This document shows positions 22,098 through 31,692 of a DNA stretch of 64,000 nucleotides, piece after piece. Both the position numbers and the translations under genes were made by a program. Numbering within the stretch: the first letter of the stretch is position 1; each line of letters opens with the position of its first letter. Under the pieces are notes generated by a model. The model ran no database searches, was not told where the DNA came from, and worked only from the letters and a program-made list of their open reading frames with translations. The stretch is from JANMAT01 sp031359995 (GTDB lineage Bacteria > Actinomycetota > Acidimicrobiia > Acidimicrobiales > Ilumatobacteraceae). The stretch is from positions 57,206 through 121,205 of the forward strand of contig JANMAT010000016.1 of assembly GCA_031359995.1 (NCBI GenBank), given 5' to 3'.

Positions 22098-23068
22098 AGC
22101 AGCCACCGCCCCACCAGGGCGGCCGAGCCGGCGGCGACGACCAGCGTGAGCGGGGCGAAGCGCAGGGCGAAGCGGCGACCGAACGTGCCGGCCTGCATCG
22201 CCACCAGCTTCACGTCGACCATGGGCCCGACCACCATGAACGCCAGGCGGGCCGTCAGGGAGAACTGGCCGAGGCTGGCGGCCACGAACGCGTCGGCCTC
22301 CGAGCACACGGCGACCGCGACGGCCAGCACGGCCATGGCCACCACCGCGCCGGCGCCGCTGCCGGCGACGCGGTCGAGGATGGTGCGGGGCACCACGGTC
22401 TGCAACGTGGCGGCCAGGGCGGCCCCGACCACCAGGAACCCGCCGGCGTGCAACAGGTCGTGCTGAGCGGCGGCGAAGAAGCGGGCCAGACGCGACGGCA
22501 TCTCCGCGGCGTGGTCGTGGTCGTGGGCCCGCGTGCGCAGGGGTTGGCCGTCGACGCGGCTCCAGATCCACGCGACGACCACCGCGGCCGCCAGGCTGGC
22601 CACGAACCGGGCCAGCACCACCTTCGGCTGTCCCGGGAACGCCACCGAGGTGGCCACCAGCACCACGGGGTTGATGGCCGGCGCGGCCAGCAGGAAGGCC
22701 AACGCGGCGGGGGCCGGCGCGCCCCCGTCGACCAGGCGACCGGCGATGGGCACCGACGAGCACTCGCAGCCGGGCAGGACCGCACCGGCCAGCGCGGCCG
22801 CCGGCACGGAGAACAGCGGCGAGCGGGGGAGCAGGCGGGCGAGCAGGCCGTCGGGCAGCATGGCGGCGATCAGGCCGCCCACGGTGACGCCGAGCACCAG
22901 GAACGGCATGGCCTGGATGCAGATGGCCACGAACGTGGTGGTCCACAGCTGCATCAGGGGCCGGTGCACGAAACCCGGCGACCCGAGCGCCAGCGCGGCG
23001 GTGAGCGCACAGATGGCACCGAGCCCGACCGCGGTCCGGACCGGCGGCCGGTTGATGTCGACGGTCAT
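22094..23068 (-). CDS. DUF318/YraQ-type permease
   Basis: This is a 324-residue protein with about eight to ten membrane helices. The signature GCECSSVPIAGRL lies near residue 100, with paired cysteines in a membrane context, and NPVVL follows shortly after. A His/Asp-rich loop (HDHDHAAE) between the two halves could bind metal. The second half mirrors the first with VGPMVDVKL. Related proteins (ArsP, SO_0444 type) export arsenicals, zinc or other metals. ATG 23068 is preferred over longer in-frame options because it gives the conserved N-terminus. Confidence 0.85.
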   Translation of the reverse strand: MTVDINRPPVRTAVGLGAICALTAALALGSPGFVHRPLMQLWTTTFVAICIQAMPFLVLGVTVGGLIAAMLPDGLLARLLPRSPLFSVPAAALAGAVLPGCECSSVPIAGRLVDGGAPAPAALAFLLAAPAINPVVLVATSVAFPGQPKVVLARFVASLAAAVVVAWIWSRVDGQPLRTRAHDHDHAAEMPSRLARFFAAAQHDLLHAGGFLVVGAALAATLQTVVPRTILDRVAGSGAGAVVAMAVLAVAVAVCSEADAFVAASLGQFSLTARLAFMVVGPMVDVKLVAMQAGTFGRRFALRFAPLTLVVAAGSAALVGRWLL

Positions 23069-23227
23069 GAGCGCCACGGCCCGACAGCGTACGGGCCCGG
23101 CCGACCATGTGGCCCGCGCCGGACGGTACCGACGGGGCCGGGCGGGGTGACCTCGGGTCGAGGGGGTGGGGCGGCTAAGGTACGTCCTCGTGTCTCGGGC
23201 CGGCCGCCTCGGCCCGATCGCTTCCTC

Positions 23228-23905
23228 ATGATCAAGCTCGAGAACGTCACCAAGGTCTACAACGGGGATGTCGTCGCCGTGCGCGACGCCAACTTCGACA
23301 TCCCCAAGGGAGAGTTCGTCTTCCTCGTGGGGCCGTCGGGGTCGGGCAAGTCCACCCTGCTGCGCCTCATGAACCGCCAGGAACTGCCCGAACGCGGCAC
23401 CGTGTGGGTGTCGGGCACCGCGCTCAACGCGCTGCCCAAGCACCGCGTGCCGCTGTTCCGCCGCGGCATCGGCTCGATCTTCCAGGACTACAAGCTGCTC
23501 TCGAACAAGAAGGTCTTCGAGAACGTGGCCTTCGCCCTCGAGGTCATCGGCAAGCCCAAGCACGTGATCCGCCAGCAGGTGCCGGCCATCCTCGAACTGG
23601 TCGGCCTGGCCGGCAAGGAAGACCGCTTCCCGCACCAGCTGTCGGGTGGCGAGCAGCAGCGGGTGTCCATCGCCCGCGCCTTCGTGAACCGCCCGCCGAT
23701 CCTGCTGGCCGACGAGCCCACCGGCAACCTCGACCCGGCCACGAGCGAGGGCATCATGCGCCTGCTCGACCGCATCAACAAGACCGGCACCACCGTGATC
23801 ATGGCCACCCACGACACCAAGATCGTGAACATGATGCGTCGGCGGGTCATCGAGCTCGACCGGGGCTTCATCGTCCGAGACCAGGCCCGAGGGGTGTACG
23901 AGTAG
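23228..23905 (+). CDS. ftsE: Cell division ATP-binding protein FtsE
   Basis: This 225-residue ABC ATPase has Walker A GPSGSGKS, signature LSGGEQQR and Walker B ILLADEP, with ATHD as the switch histidine. With FtsX it forms the transmembrane complex that activates peptidoglycan hydrolases at the septum. ATG 23228 begins the family N-terminus MIKLENVTKVY. The stop TAG shares its last base with the ftsX GTG start, which fits obligate co-translation. Confidence 0.96.
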   Translation: MIKLENVTKVYNGDVVAVRDANFDIPKGEFVFLVGPSGSGKSTLLRLMNRQELPERGTVWVSGTALNALPKHRVPLFRRGIGSIFQDYKLLSNKKVFENVAFALEVIGKPKHVIRQQVPAILELVGLAGKEDRFPHQLSGGEQQRVSIARAFVNRPPILLADEPTGNLDPATSEGIMRLLDRINKTGTTVIMATHDTKIVNMMRRRVIELDRGFIVRDQARGVYE

Positions 23906-24804
23906 TGCTGAGCCGCATCGCCTACGTCCTGCGCGAGACGGGTGCCAGCCTCCGCCGGAACCTCACGCTCACCGTCGCCGCCCTCCTCACGGTGGTCGCC
24001 ACGCTGTCGTTGCTGGGCTTCTCGCTGCTGATCCAGGGCAGCGTCGGCAACCTGCTCGTGAAGTGGCGCAACGGCGTCCAGGTCATCGTGTTCGTCAACC
24101 CCGACGCGTCGCAGGAGCAGATCGACAGCATCAAGGCCGCGCTCGACAGCAACCAGCTCGTGAAGACCCCCGTGCGGTTCGTGGACCACGAGCAGGCGTT
24201 CGAGGAGTTCAAGCGCATCTATCGCGGCGCGCCCGAGGTCACCGATCTCGTGAAGCCCGCGGACCTGCCGACCAGCTTCCGCGTCACGCCGCGCGACGCC
24301 GACAACGCCACGGTCGACGCCATCACGAACCAGGTGAAGACCCTGCCCAACGTCGCATCGGTGGAGTCGGCGCGCGATGTCGTGAACTTCGTGCGCACCC
24401 TGTCCGACTTCTTCCGCGTCGCCACCATCGTCGGCTCCGGTGTGCTGATGATCGCGTCGGTGGCCCTCATCTGGAACACGATCCGCACGGCCATGTTCGC
24501 CCGAAGACGCGAGATCGAAGTGATGAAGCTGGTGGGTGCCACCAACTGGTTCATCCGATGGCCCTTCGTCGTGGAGGGCATCATCCAGGGTCTGGCCGGC
24601 GGTCTGTTGGCGTGCGGCATCACCGCGCTGGGCAACACGCTGTGGCGGCGCAAGGTCGTGAGCTCGGCGCTGTTCAGCGACTTCCAGCTGCTGCAGGCCA
24701 CGAGTGCGCAGTTCCGCACCGCGTGCATCTGGATGCTGGCCGTGGGCGTCGTCGCTGGCGCCATCGCCTCGGCCACCGCCGCCACCCGCTTCCTCGACGT
24801 CTGA
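23905..24804 (+). CDS. ftsX: Cell division protein FtsX
   Basis: This 299-residue permease-like partner of FtsE has one N-terminal helix, a large extracellular domain (about residues 45-165) that binds peptidoglycan hydrolases, and three C-terminal helices. The charged loop with RRREIEVMKLVGAT is the FtsX hallmark facing FtsE. It starts with GTG one base into the ftsE stop. In many actinobacteria smpB follows directly; here the next gene is an unrelated crotonase. Confidence 0.95.
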   Translation: MLSRIAYVLRETGASLRRNLTLTVAALLTVVATLSLLGFSLLIQGSVGNLLVKWRNGVQVIVFVNPDASQEQIDSIKAALDSNQLVKTPVRFVDHEQAFEEFKRIYRGAPEVTDLVKPADLPTSFRVTPRDADNATVDAITNQVKTLPNVASVESARDVVNFVRTLSDFFRVATIVGSGVLMIASVALIWNTIRTAMFARRREIEVMKLVGATNWFIRWPFVVEGIIQGLAGGLLACGITALGNTLWRRKVVSSALFSDFQLLQATSAQFRTACIWMLAVGVVAGAIASATAATRFLDV

Positions 24805-24924
24805 CGGCGCACCGGGGCGGCCGGCGCCCTCTGGGTGGCATCCGTCCCATGGGTAGGACAGGATCGACCCAGACGGCTGCTCGCGGCCCCGCGGCGGGCT
24901 TGGGACCGGGCCGGCCACGAGGGC

Positions 24925-24930
24925 TACGGT
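24925..24930 (+). promoter_or_regulatory. Putative -10 element (TACGGT) for leaderless crotonase gene
   Basis: TACGGT ends seven bases before GTG 24938. TTGGGA at 24900-24905 could act as a -35 with a 19-bp spacer. Confidence 0.5.
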
Positions 24931-24937
24931 CGTCCTC

Positions 24938-25798
24938 GTGGACTACGAGCAGATCATCTACGAGGTGGCCGACGGCATCGCGACCATCACCCTGCACCGC
25001 CCGGAGAAGCTGAACGCCTTCACCGGTCAGATGATGAACGAGATCATCGACGCCATCGACCAGACCGACGCCGACGACGACGTGCGCGTGGTCATCATCA
25101 CCGGGTCGGGCCGGGCGTTCTGCGCCGGTGCCGACCTGTCGGGCGGCGGTGGCACGTTCAGCAAGGGCGGCAGCGACGTGCAGACCAAGGTCGGCGTGCC
25201 GCGCGACGGTGGCGGTCTCACCAGCCTGCGCTTCTACGAGAGCCACAAGCCGATCATCGGGGCCATCAACGGTGCCGCCGTCGGCGTGGGCGTCACGATG
25301 ACGCTGCCCATGGACATCCGCCTGGCGTCCGACACCGCCAAGTTCGGGTTCGTGTTCAGCCGCCGCGGCATCGTGCCCGAAGCGTGCTCGTCGTGGTTCC
25401 TGCCCCGTGTGGTCGGCATAAGCAAGGCGATGGAGTGGGTGGCCACCGGCCGCCTGTTCAGCGCTCAGGAGGCGTTCGAGGCCGGTCTGGTGCGCAGCGT
25501 GCACCCGGTCGACGAACTGCTGCCCGCGGCCCGGGCCATCGCCAAGGAGATCGTCGACAACACCGCGCCGGTCAGCGTGTCGCTGTCGCGGCACATGCTG
25601 TGGCGCATGCTCTCGGCCGACCATCCGATGGAGGCGCACATGGTGGACTCCCGCGGCATCCTGTCGCGCGGCAGGTCGGCCGACGCTCACGAGGGCGTCA
25701 CCAGCTTCCTCGAGAAGCGTCCGGCGGTGTTCCCCGACAAGGTGTCCGACGGGCTGCCCGACATCTTCCCCCACTGGTCCGAGCGCGAGTTCGACTGA
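24938..25798 (+). CDS. Enoyl-CoA hydratase/isomerase family protein (crotonase)
   Basis: This is a 286-residue crotonase. HRPEKLNAF opens the fold. GSGRAFCAGADLSGG forms the first oxyanion-hole strand and GAAVGVGVTMTLPMD the second. GIVPEACSSW carries the glutamate that acts as acid/base in hydratases. It should act on an enoyl-CoA in β-oxidation or a related route, with specificity unknown. The start is GTG 24938, supported by the TACGGT box. The globin gene follows three bases after its stop, so the two are probably cotranscribed. Confidence 0.9.
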   Translation: MDYEQIIYEVADGIATITLHRPEKLNAFTGQMMNEIIDAIDQTDADDDVRVVIITGSGRAFCAGADLSGGGGTFSKGGSDVQTKVGVPRDGGGLTSLRFYESHKPIIGAINGAAVGVGVTMTLPMDIRLASDTAKFGFVFSRRGIVPEACSSWFLPRVVGISKAMEWVATGRLFSAQEAFEAGLVRSVHPVDELLPAARAIAKEIVDNTAPVSVSLSRHMLWRMLSADHPMEAHMVDSRGILSRGRSADAHEGVTSFLEKRPAVFPDKVSDGLPDIFPHWSEREFD

Positions 25799-25801
25799 GC
25801 C

Positions 25802-26206
25802 ATGGAGCAGGAGGTCCGGCTGCGCGATCAGCCCACGATGTACGACTCCGTGGGCGGTATGCCGTTCTTCGAGCGTCTGGTCGACGGCTTCTACCGGCGG
25901 GTGGCGGCCGACCGGGTACTGCTCGTCTTGTACCCCGACCCGATCGACCTGGCTCCGGCCCGTCACCGGCTCACGCTGTTCCTGGCCCAGTACTGGGGCG
26001 GCCCCACCACCTACTCCGAGCAGCGGGGCCACCCAAGGTTGCGCATGCGCCACGACCCGTTCGTGATCGGTCCGGCCGAGCGCGACCACTGGTTGGCAGC
26101 CATGCGCGAGGCCCTGGCCGACATGAACCCGCCCCCCGGCGTGGCCGAGGCGATGCACGAATACTTCGACATGGCCGCCGAGGCCATGCGCAACCGCGAC
26201 CGGTAG
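25802..26206 (+). CDS. glbO: Group II truncated haemoglobin (HbO type)
   Basis: This is a 134-residue 2-on-2 globin. MYDSVGGMPFFERLVDGFY gives helix A/B and the conserved Gly pair. The proximal histidine is in LRMRHDPFVI, and the group II tryptophan is in HWLAAM. It binds O2 or CO and is linked in mycobacteria to respiration and to protection from reactive nitrogen. The coupling to a crotonase in the same operon gives no clear functional hint. Confidence 0.9.
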   Translation: MEQEVRLRDQPTMYDSVGGMPFFERLVDGFYRRVAADRVLLVLYPDPIDLAPARHRLTLFLAQYWGGPTTYSEQRGHPRLRMRHDPFVIGPAERDHWLAAMREALADMNPPPGVAEAMHEYFDMAAEAMRNRDR

Positions 26207-26218
26207 CCGGCGGCCGCG

Positions 26219-27232
26219 TCAGCTGGCGGGCGACCAGATGGCGTTGATGGTGGCCCCGGCCACCAGGTCGTTGCCGATATCGGTGAAGTGCTCGCCGTCG
26301 TTGGAGCGGGCCAGCAGCTCGCGGCCGTCGCCGAGGTCGAAGTAGCGGATGAACTTCCCGGCGTCGGACGTGATCGGGTACAGGTTCAGGTAGCGGACGT
26401 TGACGTGCTGGGCGGCCTGGGCGGCCAAGGCCGCCCGCACCGGGGCGAGCACCCGGTCACGCGAGGCGCTCTCCACCACGGGCAACCCGACGACCACGAC
26501 CGGCCGCGGCCCGGCCGCCTCGATGAGCCGCTCGACGCGAGCCTGGTACTCGGACAGCCACTCGTCGGTGCCCAGCGTCTCGGCCGCGCTCGAGGCGCGC
26601 GACAGACCCTGGGCGTCGTTCAGGCCCACGGCGATCACCACGAGCTCGTCGTCGGGGGTCACCAGGCTGGCGAGCTGCGCCGGCCAGTCGAACACCTCGG
26701 GACGGGCCAGGCCCGACGTGGCCGCGGTGCGGGTGCGCACGACCAGGTTGGCGTTGGCCGATCCGGCGCGGGTGAGGCCCTTGGCGATGCCATCGGCCAG
26801 CGCGTCGCCGACGACGAGCATGTGCACCGGTTGGGCGGCCGATGGAGGGCGCAGCGCGAACGGTTGGGGTGTGGACGGCAGCGTGGGCCGCGTTGCGTTC
26901 ACCTCGGGTTCGCGCTCCTGCACCAGCAGCGGGCGCAGGCCGAACCCGGCGGTCGTGGTCGTGGTGACCGGTGCGGTCGTCGCGGCGGCGGCGGTGGTGG
27001 TGGTGCTGGCCGCGGCCGTGGGCGCCGGTTGGCCCACGATCGGGGCCGTCCCGGGCTGCTCGGGGAACAGGCCCAGGCGACGGGCCCCGGCGAACCCGGC
27101 GGCCATGGCGATGACGACCGCGGCGACCAGCAGGTCGACGACGCGCAGTCCCCGCTTGCGAGGGGGGGCGCGACGGACGCGCGACGGCGACGACGCGTTG
27201 CGAGGTTCGACCGAAGACGGGGATGCGGGCAC
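26219..27232 (-). CDS. DUF459/SGNH-hydrolase-like exported protein with the nucleophile serine replaced
   Basis: This is a 337-residue protein with a basic cytoplasmic start, one membrane helix (about 33-52), a Thr/Ala/Pro linker to about residue 105, then an SGNH-like domain. Block I reads VVGDALADG where the family has GDS; the nucleophile is Ala (GCG, one base from TCG). Block III VGLND and block V DGEHFTDIG, with the Asp and His, are kept. The protein may bind glycans or acyl groups without hydrolysing them. The start is GTG 27232, with CGGGAG about nine bases upstream. Confidence 0.78.
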   Translation of the reverse strand: MPASPSSVEPRNASSPSRVRRAPPRKRGLRVVDLLVAAVVIAMAAGFAGARRLGLFPEQPGTAPIVGQPAPTAAASTTTTAAAATTAPVTTTTTAGFGLRPLLVQEREPEVNATRPTLPSTPQPFALRPPSAAQPVHMLVVGDALADGIAKGLTRAGSANANLVVRTRTAATSGLARPEVFDWPAQLASLVTPDDELVVIAVGLNDAQGLSRASSAAETLGTDEWLSEYQARVERLIEAAGPRPVVVVGLPVVESASRDRVLAPVRAALAAQAAQHVNVRYLNLYPITSDAGKFIRYFDLGDGRELLARSNDGEHFTDIGNDLVAGATINAIWSPAS

Positions 27233-27347
27233 GCCAAACTCCCGAGGCTCTGCTCCGCCTGCCGTGCATGCTAGCGAGCGGCATCGTCCACGCGGTGGAC
27301 GCCCACGAACGCGAACGGCCGCCCGGTGATCGCGCCGTGATCGACGC

Positions 27348-28436
27348 TCACACCGGCACGCCGCCGGGGTTGGGGGTGAGGTGGTCGAAGCGGCCGGCGG
27401 GCCGGATGGCCCGGTAGGCCTCGACCACGGGGGCGAGCTCGTCGGGGGAGGCGCCGTGCATGATCACGCCGTCGGCACCGAGGTCGAGCTGGCGCAGCAC
27501 GGCGGCGGCGCACTGCTCGGCCGTCCCCGAGGCCATGGCGGCCATCCACTCGTCGGGGATGAGCGTGGCCACGTGCTCGAGCTCGGCCGTGGTGGCCTTG
27601 TCGTCGATGGCGGCGCGTTGGCCGGCCACGAACGGGTCGGCCCGGAAACGGGCCAGCACCGCGGGGTCCCAGTTGTTGGTGCGCACCATCAGGTCGCCGT
27701 AGCCCTGCAGGTACGTGGCCAGCCGGCCCACCGTCTTCTTCAGCCGAACCGCCTCGGGCAGGTGGTCGCCCACCGTCGCGAAGCACGACCACACGCGCAC
27801 GTGTGCCGGGTCGCGGCCGGCCTGCTCGGCCGCGTCCTTCACGGCGCGCACGCAGTGCTGCAGCGTCTCGTCGGTGAAGAACGTGTGCAGGATCACTGCG
27901 TCGAAGGCGCGGCCGCCGAGGGCCAGCGAGTTCGGCCCGAACGCGACCCAGCTCATCGGGATGTGGAAGTCGAAGTCGGGGTCGAGGCGCAGCATCGGGT
28001 AGCTCCCGGCGGGCCCGTCGTGGCTCACGATCGTCTCGCCGCGCCACAGGCGGCGCAGCACGCCGACGAGGTCCTCGACCTGCGCCGTGGTGACCGGTGG
28101 CAGTCCGAACGCCTTCGACATCGGCGCGATGCCGCGGCCGAAGCCGAGCGCGAACCGCCCCTCCGAGAGCGTGTGCATCGTGCTGCCGTAGCCGGCCAGC
28201 ACCGCCGGATGGCGCGTGTCGACGTTCGTGGCCGCCGTGGTGAGGCCGAGCGTGCGGCTGGCGGCGGCGGCGGCGCCCGACAGCGTGCACGCCTCCTTGT
28301 TCTTGAACCGCTCCGAGATGAAGGCCGAGCCGATGCCCAGCTCCTCGGCCCGACGCAGCTCGTCGAACATGTCGCGGTTCGAGCGGGGCGCACCCGCCAG
28401 CGTGTAGAAGCCGATCTCGTTCATCGGGGTGACCAT
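27348..28436 (-). CDS. LLM class F420-dependent oxidoreductase
   Basis: This is a 362-residue TIM-barrel flavin-type enzyme. NEIGFYTLAGAPRS, SAFISERFKNKEA and GFGRGIAPM are typical of mycobacterial-type F420-dependent LLM oxidoreductases. The substrate is unknown. Two in-frame ATGs lie close together (28436 and 28424). I take 28436 because a TACGTT box on the minus strand ends six bases before it. The gene diverges from the DUF2314 protein and the two promoters overlap within 46 bp. Confidence 0.88.
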   Translation of the reverse strand: MVTPMNEIGFYTLAGAPRSNRDMFDELRRAEELGIGSAFISERFKNKEACTLSGAAAAASRTLGLTTAATNVDTRHPAVLAGYGSTMHTLSEGRFALGFGRGIAPMSKAFGLPPVTTAQVEDLVGVLRRLWRGETIVSHDGPAGSYPMLRLDPDFDFHIPMSWVAFGPNSLALGGRAFDAVILHTFFTDETLQHCVRAVKDAAEQAGRDPAHVRVWSCFATVGDHLPEAVRLKKTVGRLATYLQGYGDLMVRTNNWDPAVLARFRADPFVAGQRAAIDDKATTAELEHVATLIPDEWMAAMASGTAEQCAAAVLRQLDLGADGVIMHGASPDELAPVVEAYRAIRPAGRFDHLTPNPGGVPV

Positions 28437-28442
28437 GGAGGC

Positions 28443-28448
28443 AACGTA
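28443..28448 (-). promoter_or_regulatory. Putative -10 element (TACGTT) for leaderless LLM oxidoreductase gene
   Basis: On the minus strand TACGTT is followed by six bases and ATG 28436. Confidence 0.5.
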
Positions 28449-28468
28449 ATCGGCACGACCGCTCCGCC

Positions 28469-28474
28469 TACCAT
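28469..28474 (+). promoter_or_regulatory. Putative -10 element (TACCAT) for leaderless DUF2314 gene
   Basis: TACCAT ends eight bases before ATG 28483. It lies back-to-back with the box of the divergent LLM gene. Confidence 0.5.
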
Positions 28475-28482
28475 GGGCGCTC

Positions 28483-29793
28483 ATGGGCGGGCTCCGGCGC
28501 AAACACCTCACCAGTGCCGGCGTGGTCGGCTTCCCGGTGCGCGACGCCCGCTGCTACCACCTGCTGTTCGGCGGGACCGAGCTGCAGCAGTGGGCGTGGC
28601 TCGATCCGAGCGAGCTGGGCGAGCGCGTGCGCGCCTGGCTGCGGGGCCGGGCCAACACCCACCTGGGCGATCTGGTGCCGTACCTGATCGACCGGGGCGA
28701 GGCGGTCACGGTCACCACCATGCCGCGGCCCGCCGGCCCCGCCCTACCGTCGCTGCTGGCCAACCAGCCTCTCGACGTCGCCACGTTGGCCCGGCTGGAG
28801 CATGCGACCCACGTCCTGCGGGTGGAGGCGGCCAACCCGCCGGCCCCCACCATCGGCTTCCCCGGGTTGTGGTGCGCGTTCGCCACCGCCGCCACCGCCA
28901 ACGCCGGGGTGGGTGCCGTGTGGTTCGACGTGGGCGCCCTGCGGGTGCGGTCGCTGGCATCGGCCGCCGGTGAGCCGGCGCCGGCCGACGGTGCCGTGCA
29001 CATCGGTGATCACCTGCTGCTGCTGCAGTCGCGCGACGAGGCCGGCGACCTGCTCACCACCACGAAGGGCCTGGCCGCGTTCGGCCTGCCCGAGCTGCTG
29101 CTGGCCGGCGCGCCCGGGCACCTCGGCGGCGTCGTGGCCCTGCTGTTGCAGGGCGTGGCCCAGCGGTTGCTCGATGGTCTGGTCGACGAGCAGACCGACG
29201 GCACGCCTCGCGGCGAGGTCCCGGTGGAGGTCGTGGTGAGCAGCGCCCACGTGGCGCGCGCCGCGCAGGGCGCCCTGGTGCGAGAGCACGGCGCCACCCG
29301 GGTGCGCATCGCCTATCGCGCCGCCGACACCGACGGCGGCGACGACCACCTCGTGGTCGAACCCGACGGCGACCCCCGACGTTCCCGGGGCGAGTGGCTC
29401 ACCCAGGTCGCGGCCGAGTTGCTCACCACCCGGTCCACGCCGCTGCAGTCCGTGCCGGCCCGCTCTCCGGCGCTGCAGCAGGCCCACGACCGGGCGGTCG
29501 CCGAGCTGGCCGAGGCGCGCCGCATGGCGGGGGCCGGCGAGCCGGGTCAGGTCGTGTTCGTGAAGCGCGGGTTCGCCACGTCGTCGGGTGGCACCGAGTA
29601 CCTGTGGCTCGTGGTCGACGTGTGGAAGGCGCCGTTCATCCGCGCCCGCGTGGCCAACGAACCGGCCGAGGTGCCCGAGCTGGCGACCGGTCAGTCCGTC
29701 GACCTCCACGAGACCGAGGTCTTCGACTGGTTGGTGACCCGTGATGGTGAACGGGTCGCCGGCGGTTGGTCCATCGACGCGCTGCAGCAGTAG
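28483..29793 (+). CDS. DUF2314 domain-containing protein
   Basis: This is a 436-residue soluble protein. Residues about 350-430 form a DUF2314 domain (VFVKRGFA.., EYLWLVVDVW, ARVANEPAEV, DWLV). The N-terminal 340 residues are an Ala/Leu-rich α/β region I cannot assign; they resemble the N-terminal parts of other DUF2314 proteins. No catalytic motif or membrane helix is seen. Role unknown. Confidence 0.75.
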   Translation: MGGLRRKHLTSAGVVGFPVRDARCYHLLFGGTELQQWAWLDPSELGERVRAWLRGRANTHLGDLVPYLIDRGEAVTVTTMPRPAGPALPSLLANQPLDVATLARLEHATHVLRVEAANPPAPTIGFPGLWCAFATAATANAGVGAVWFDVGALRVRSLASAAGEPAPADGAVHIGDHLLLLQSRDEAGDLLTTTKGLAAFGLPELLLAGAPGHLGGVVALLLQGVAQRLLDGLVDEQTDGTPRGEVPVEVVVSSAHVARAAQGALVREHGATRVRIAYRAADTDGGDDHLVVEPDGDPRRSRGEWLTQVAAELLTTRSTPLQSVPARSPALQQAHDRAVAELAEARRMAGAGEPGQVVFVKRGFATSSGGTEYLWLVVDVWKAPFIRARVANEPAEVPELATGQSVDLHETEVFDWLVTRDGERVAGGWSIDALQQ

Positions 29794-29892
29794 CGCGTCA
29801 CGGGCGTGCGCCGTGGACCCGAATCGGCAAGAGGTCGTCAAGGCCGGGCCGGGAACCGAAAGATCCCCTCAAGGCCGTCGGCGGGCCCGCCG

Positions 29893-30582
29893 ATGCACTG
29901 CACCATGGAACAGGCCACGCCCTTCCCCCCGGCTCCCCGAGCCTGGCGCGAGTTCGTCGACGAGGTCCTGCACGACCTCGTCGAGGCGCCCGCCGTCGAA
30001 CTGGCGTGGGAGCCCGTGCACCTGCTCGGTCTCGATTCGCCCTGGGTCGGTGTACGGGTGCCCGAGCTGCACACGCACGCCCGCGGTTGGGTGTGGGACG
30101 TGGTGACGCCCGAGGACCACGAGCGCGAGCGCTCGCTCCACGACGATCCGCTGGCCCTCGCCGTGGCCCAGGACACGATGGTGCTCGACGTGCACCGCGA
30201 CGACGACGCCACGGTGTCGCTGCGGCTGCAGGTGCCGGTGCGCGAGGTGCCGTGGCGCATCGACGTGCCGTCGTCGGCCGTGCCGCCGTCGCCGTGGCGG
30301 GTGGAGCTGTCCACCGGCTGGACGTCGGCGTCGATCGACGATGCGATCAGCCGCTGGTACACGTCGCGCCTGGGTGTGCACCGCTGCCTGCGCACCGGTT
30401 CGACCACCGCGGTGCGCCGCCGCTCACGGGTGGCCGACGACGACAACCGCTTCCTGGTGGGCGACGGTCTGTACGCCGAGGGTGCGTCCATGGACGTGCT
30501 GCTGCAGATGGCACCGGCCGACGCCGCCCGCATCACCACGCTGTTCGGTGCGGTGATCGAGGCGCTGGCCCCCTGGCGCTGA
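29893..30582 (+). CDS. Hypothetical protein
   Basis: This is a 229-residue soluble, acidic protein rich in Trp and His in its first half, with no signal peptide and no recognised domain. It lies 99 bp after the DUF2314 gene on the same strand and may share its transcript. Two in-frame ATGs (29893, 29905) are equally plausible and neither has a ribosome site. Codon use matches its neighbours, so I take it as a real gene of unknown function. Confidence 0.6.
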   Translation: MHCTMEQATPFPPAPRAWREFVDEVLHDLVEAPAVELAWEPVHLLGLDSPWVGVRVPELHTHARGWVWDVVTPEDHERERSLHDDPLALAVAQDTMVLDVHRDDDATVSLRLQVPVREVPWRIDVPSSAVPPSPWRVELSTGWTSASIDDAISRWYTSRLGVHRCLRTGSTTAVRRRSRVADDDNRFLVGDGLYAEGASMDVLLQMAPADAARITTLFGAVIEALAPWR

Positions 30583-30606
30583 CCCGCCGCCGCACCCACG
30601 CAACGC

Positions 30607-31674
<1,068 letters not shown>

Positions 31675-31692
31675 GCGTGGTCTCCAGGCTTC

